From contig JASHYD010001353.1 in NCBI GenBank assembly GCA_030043175.1, positions 1 through 9,610 on the forward strand: DNA of 9,610 bases, written 5' to 3'. The notes under the pieces are model-generated. The model did no database searches. It was not told the origin of the DNA and saw only the letters and a list, made by a program, of their open reading frames with translations. Position numbers and translations under genes: made by a program. Below, piece by piece: positions 6,213-9,610 of this stretch; within the stretch, counting starts at the first letter, position 1; each line of letters begins with the position of its first letter. Source of the stretch: Xanthobacteraceae bacterium (GTDB taxonomy: Bacteria > Pseudomonadota > Alphaproteobacteria > Rhizobiales > Xanthobacteraceae).

Positions 6213-6716
6213 TCAGGACGACTGTTGGCAATTGCCGGCCGATACAGCCAGCACCGCGGCCACGATGCCAGCGTAGCCCGTGCACCGGCAAAGATGGCCG
6301 CTCAATACCTCGCGGATTTCATCCTCGGTCGGATGCGGATTTCGCGCAAGATAGTCCGTGAATGACATCAGGATACCGGGCGTACAGAAGCCGCATTGTA
6401 GCGCATGATGACGCTGAAACGCCTGTTGCAGCGCGTTAAGCGTGCCCTCCGGCGACGCCAGCGCTTCAACCGTCGTGACCATCCGGCCCTCAGCCTGCAC
6501 GGCGAGCGTCAGACAGCCGCGCACCGCCAGGCCGTCGATCAGCACAGTGCAGCAGCCGCACACGCCATGCTCGCAGCCCACGTGGGTTCCGGTCGCCCCG
6601 ATCACATGGCGCAGGAAATCGGTGAGCAGCATGCGCGATTCCGCGTCGCCCGACACGGCGCGGCCGTTAAGCGCGAAGCCGATCCGGGTCCGCTCATCCT
6701 TGTTCACGCGGCGCAT
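6213..6716 (-). CDS. Molybdenum hydroxylase small subunit, two [2Fe-2S] clusters (CoxS-like)
   Basis: 167 residues, normal for the small subunit of the xanthine dehydrogenase/CO dehydrogenase family, which passes electrons from the molybdenum centre to FAD. The plant-ferredoxin-type cluster is bound by Cys-48, Cys-53, Cys-56 and Cys-68 (GCEHGVCGCC...GC). The helical C-terminal domain binds the second cluster through Cys-108, Cys-111, Cys-143 and Cys-145 (QCGFCTPG and CRCTGY). All eight Cys are present, so this subunit looks functional. The ATG at 6716 overlaps the end of the FAD-subunit gene by 13 nt; a GTG at 6707 would give a 4-nt GTGA overlap and is an equally reasonable start. It works with the large and medium subunits encoded just upstream in the same transcript. 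Confidence 0.93.
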   Translation of the reverse strand: MRRVNKDERTRIGFALNGRAVSGDAESRMLLTDFLRHVIGATGTHVGCEHGVCGCCTVLIDGLAVRGCLTLAVQAEGRMVTTVEALASPEGTLNALQQAFQRHHALQCGFCTPGILMSFTDYLARNPHPTEDEIREVLSGHLCRCTGYAGIVAAVLAVSAGNCQQSS

Positions 6717-7531
6717 CGCAGGGCCTCTTCCACCACCACGGGACCGACCCGGCGCAACAGATCGCGGCGCAGCCGCGCGGACGCGTGCAGATCGTCGTAA
6801 CCTTCAAGCTCACTTGCGAGGGCCTCGAACATGTCCCTGACGCCCGCTGCGCCCTCAAGCCTCTCGCGCCGCACTGCGGGGCGGTCGGCAATGCCGCCGA
6901 TGCCGATCCGCAGCGTATTGCCGTCCTCGACATAAGCCGCAACCGCGATGATGGCAAAGTCGCCGTGCCGACGCGCCACCTCCCGGAAGGCGACGCGCCG
7001 TGTCGATTGGGTCGGAAAACGAACCGCAACGATCAACTCGTCGGCGGCGCGGGCCGTCGTCAGCATGCCGCGCTGGAATTGTCCCGCGGCAAGGACGCGC
7101 GTACCTGTTTGCGAGCGCAACAGCACCTCGCCACCCAATGTGGCCAGCACCAACGGTATTTCCGACGACGGGTCCGCGTGGGCAATCGAGCCGCACACGG
7201 TGCCCCTGTTGCGCGTCTGGAAGTGACCCACGAAAGGCAACGCGGCTGCCAGCAGCGGCAGTGTGCCGGCGAGTTCAGCCCAGTCCTTGAGCTAGTTCTG
7301 AGTCACGGCGGCGCCGACCTCAACCTTGTCGTCGGCGACGCGGACGTAGTCGAGTTCGTTGAGACGCGCGATGTCGATGAGCACCGCGGGCTCCGCAATG
7401 CGCAGATTGAGCATCGCCATCAGCGACTGGCCCCCCGCCAGCACACTCGCGGCGTCGCCATATTCGGCCAGCACGGCGATCGCCTCGTCCGCGCTGTCGG
7501 GGCGCACATAGTCGAACCGGCGTGGCTTCAT
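6704..7531 (-). pseudogene. Molybdenum hydroxylase FAD subunit (CoxM-like), interrupted by an in-frame TAG
   Basis: The frame from ATG 7531 to TGA 6704 spans 276 codons, the usual length for the FAD-binding medium subunit, but codon 80 (7294-7292) is TAG. Both sides stay in the same frame and both are conserved. Before the stop is the FAD-site motif AGGQSL (32-37). After it is LPFVGHFQTRNRGTVCGSIAHADP (98-121), which contains the second FAD motif, then the C-terminal CO_deh_flav_C-like part. So this is one gene with a nonsense codon, not two genes; no frameshift is needed. The change could be a real recent mutation (for example CAG to TAG), a sequencing error, or a suppressed stop. I see no good Shine-Dalgarno near the TTG at codon 98 for reinitiation. 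The start overlaps the large-subunit stop as ATGA; the end overlaps the small-subunit start. If real, electron transfer from the hydroxylase would be lost or altered. Confidence 0.88.
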
Positions 7532-9610
7532 GATCGGCCCGTCATGAGCGCGTGCAGCCGCAGCGGCGTCAGCGGCACAGCAACGTCCTTGACGCCGAGC
7601 GCGTCCGCGACCGCATTAGCGATGCAAGCGGGCGTGCTCATGCAATTGCCCTCAGCCATGCCCTTGGCGCCAAGCGGCGTCAGGGGCGACGGGGTTTGCT
7701 GGTGCAGGATTTCGAGCTTAGGGATTTCGCTCACGGTCGGCACCAGATAGTCCGCAAAACTGCCAGACAGGAAGTTTCCATTCTCGTCGTAGACGAACTC
7801 CTCGTAGAGCGCCGCCGCAATGCCCTGCGCAAAGGCGCCATATATCTGCCCCTCGGCGAGCAGCGGATTAAGCAGCGTCCCGGCATCGTGCATCGAAATG
7901 TACCGGTCAACCCGCAGCGAAAACGTCACCGGATCGACCTCGACGCCGCACATGTCGAAAATGAATCCGTAGGTGAGCGAGGTGTTGATGCGGTCATCGC
8001 TGGTCGGCGGCTCAAGCTCCGCAGGCGACCACACGCCGGTTTCCGACAACCCCGGCGCCATCCCATCCGGCAGCATCGCGGGCGACCAGTGCGCGGTGCC
8101 GGCGACACGGCCGAACGCAAGGGCGTTGTCCGGGTTCGAGCGGCTGCGCACCTGGCCGTCGGCGAAGTCGATGTCGTCCGACAAGACGTTGAGCTGGTTT
8201 GCCGCAATGGCGGCAAGCTTGTCGCGTAACCGTGTCGCCGCGACATGAGCCGCGACTGCGGTGCCGGGCGCAAATCGGCACGAATAGGTGCCGGCAGCGA
8301 TCGACCAGGCGTCTTTGGCGGTGTCGATCTCCAGCGTGACCTTGATATCGGCGGGATCAAGTCCCAGCCGATCAGCAACGATCTGGGACAGGACGGTCTG
8401 ATGCCCCTGGCCTTGGACGGTCACGTCGGCGGTGACCGATACGGCGCCCAGCGGGTCGACGTTGACGGTTGCCATGCAGACTGCGCCGTTCTTCGGCCCT
8501 GCGCGCTCACGCGCCTGCGCGGTCAACAGCGTCGAGAGGTAGCCCATGTTCGACATGCCAGGCTCGACCACCGCCGCAAAGCCGATACCGTAGAGCTTGC
8601 CCGCTGCGCGCGCTGCGTCGCGGCGACGCTTGAGATCGTCGAGCCGGCCGTCTCCGATCGTGGTCGCCGCGGCACGGGCATAATCGCCGGAATCATAAAG
8701 TGCGCCCGCGGCGGTGCGGTAGGGGAATTTCTCGGTTGGAATGAGGTTGCGGCGGATCACGTCGAGGTGGTCAAGGCCAAGCTCTGTCGCAATGCGCTGC
8801 ACCAGCCGCTCGATGGCGAGGTAGAGCTGCGGCCCGCCAAAACCGCGGATCAGACTTGCGGGCATCTTGTTGGTGAGGACGATGCGGTTAGTGACGTCGA
8901 CATCACGAACGTCATAGGCACCCGTCACCGAGCCATGCATACGGTAGAGCGGTCCCGGCATGGGGGCGCGCAGGAACGCCCCGTAATCCTCCAGCTGATC
9001 GAGCCGCAGTCCAAGGATGCGGCCCGCGCGCGTGACCGCCGCCTCGATCCGGGTGATGCGATTGGGTCCCGAACTCGCCGCCGCCAGGTGCTCGGCGCGA
9101 TCTTCGACCCATTTCACCGGACGCCCCGTGACCTTCGCAGCGATCGCGGCCAGCACGATATAGGGAAACACCGAGAGCTTGATGCCGAAGCTGCCGCCCG
9201 AGTCGGGCGGAATTCGCAGCCGCAACTTGGTGCCGGGCACGCGCAACGCTTTTGCCATCACCGGATGGGTGCTGAACGGCCCCTGGAAATTCGCCAGCAC
9301 ATCGTAGCTGTCCTCATGCGGACGATATTCGGCGACAACCACGTAGCATTCCATTGGCGTGAAGGAGAGCCGCGGATAGTCGACCTTCAGTGCGATCATG
9401 CGATCCGCAGCGGCGAACGCCGCTGCCGTGTCCCCGTAGGCGAATTTCCGCACTGAAATTTCATTGGTCTTGCAGGCGGGATGCAAAAGCGCTGCGGACT
9501 TGCCGCAGGCGGCGACCGGATCGATCACGGCTTCGACCGGCTCGTAATCGACCTCGACCAGCTCGGCGGCATCCTCCGCCACGTAGCGGCTCTCAGCCAC
9601 CACCAGCGCC
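7528..9610 (-). CDS. Molybdenum hydroxylase large subunit, molybdopterin-binding (xanthine dehydrogenase family), N-terminus off window
   Basis: 693 residues are visible and the frame runs through the window edge; a full subunit is about 760-800, so roughly 80-100 N-terminal residues are missing. It binds molybdopterin cytosine dinucleotide and hydroxylates a ring or aldehyde carbon using water. Visible signatures (counted from the GTG at 9603): VAEDAAELVEVDYEP (8-22), the Mo-site GGSFGIK (136-142), the active-site loop RGFGGPQ (253-259), VQGQGHQ (396-402), and the catalytic Glu in GAKGMAEGN (Glu-651). The loop is the xanthine dehydrogenase-like form, not the AYRCSFR form of true Cu-Mo CO dehydrogenase. 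Gene order large-medium-small recalls caffeine dehydrogenase-type clusters, but order alone does not set substrate. Its TGA overlaps the next gene's ATG (ATGA). Confidence 0.93.
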   Translation of the reverse strand, partial: ALVVAESRYVAEDAAELVEVDYEPVEAVIDPVAACGKSAALLHPACKTNEISVRKFAYGDTAAAFAAADRMIALKVDYPRLSFTPMECYVVVAEYRPHEDSYDVLANFQGPFSTHPVMAKALRVPGTKLRLRIPPDSGGSFGIKLSVFPYIVLAAIAAKVTGRPVKWVEDRAEHLAAASSGPNRITRIEAAVTRAGRILGLRLDQLEDYGAFLRAPMPGPLYRMHGSVTGAYDVRDVDVTNRIVLTNKMPASLIRGFGGPQLYLAIERLVQRIATELGLDHLDVIRRNLIPTEKFPYRTAAGALYDSGDYARAAATTIGDGRLDDLKRRRDAARAAGKLYGIGFAAVVEPGMSNMGYLSTLLTAQARERAGPKNGAVCMATVNVDPLGAVSVTADVTVQGQGHQTVLSQIVADRLGLDPADIKVTLEIDTAKDAWSIAAGTYSCRFAPGTAVAAHVAATRLRDKLAAIAANQLNVLSDDIDFADGQVRSRSNPDNALAFGRVAGTAHWSPAMLPDGMAPGLSETGVWSPAELEPPTSDDRINTSLTYGFIFDMCGVEVDPVTFSLRVDRYISMHDAGTLLNPLLAEGQIYGAFAQGIAAALYEEFVYDENGNFLSGSFADYLVPTVSEIPKLEILHQQTPSPLTPLGAKGMAEGNCMSTPACIANAVADALGVKDVAVPLTPLRLHALMTGRS

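Noticed and set aside
6704..7240. The part after the TAG as a separate small gene
   Set aside because: It is in the same frame as the part before, together they make one normal-length FAD subunit, and there is no good ribosome site for a new start.
7528..9610. Aerobic CO dehydrogenase (form I) identity for the hydroxylase
   Set aside because: The active-site loop reads RGFGGPQ, not the AYRCSFR signature of the Cu-Mo enzyme.

Overview
The window is one strand-coherent, GC-rich stretch. Every real gene reads on the minus strand, with short gaps or 1-13 nt overlaps, so it looks like a single catabolic transcription unit read from high to low coordinates. Base composition, gene families and tight packing suggest an alphaproteobacterium of the Bradyrhizobium/Rhodopseudomonas (Hyphomicrobiales) kind; that placement is inference.

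In transcription order: (1) a three-subunit xanthine-dehydrogenase-family molybdenum hydroxylase. Its large subunit (7528-9610) has its N-terminus cut by the window edge. Its FAD subunit (6704-7531) carries an in-frame amber codon at 7292-7294. Its [2Fe-2S] subunit (6213-6716) is intact. (2) A small single-domain cupin with a homogentisate-dioxygenase-like metal site (5720-6190). (3) An amidohydrolase of the deaminase/chlorohydrolase type (4184-5593). (4) A decayed IscB element (about 3443-4187). (5) An AMP-forming acyl-CoA ligase (1836-3443). (6) A secreted NMT1/THI5-like ABC-transporter binding protein (799-1785). (7) The N-terminal half of a UbiD-family decarboxylase (1-708, running off the left edge).

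Together the host genes can import a substrate, hydroxylate it, possibly open its ring with a cupin dioxygenase, hydrolyse an amine/amide/amidine group, activate an acid as CoA thioester and (de)carboxylate it. This suggests an aromatic or N-heteroaromatic degradation cluster, but I cannot name the substrate.

The most unusual part is the element inserted between the amidohydrolase and ligase genes. It keeps what looks like a complete HEARO/omega-RNA scaffold (3935-4187, several intact helices). Its IscB protein is reduced to 163 residues: the N-terminal PLMP/RRXRR region with the RuvC-I Asp is joined in frame, near residue 80, to the C-terminal domain. Bridge helix, HNH, RuvC-II and RuvC-III are missing. 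This differs from IscB, from IsrB (no HNH only) and from IshB (no RuvC). The remnant has a strong ribosome binding site, and its TGA overlaps the ligase ATG (TGATG), so the element now sits in the translational path of the operon. The amidohydrolase stop codon lies within the first helix of the omega-RNA.

No rRNA, tRNA or CRISPR array was seen, and no convincing promoter or rho-independent terminator. No stretch longer than 300 bases lacks a gene or RNA.
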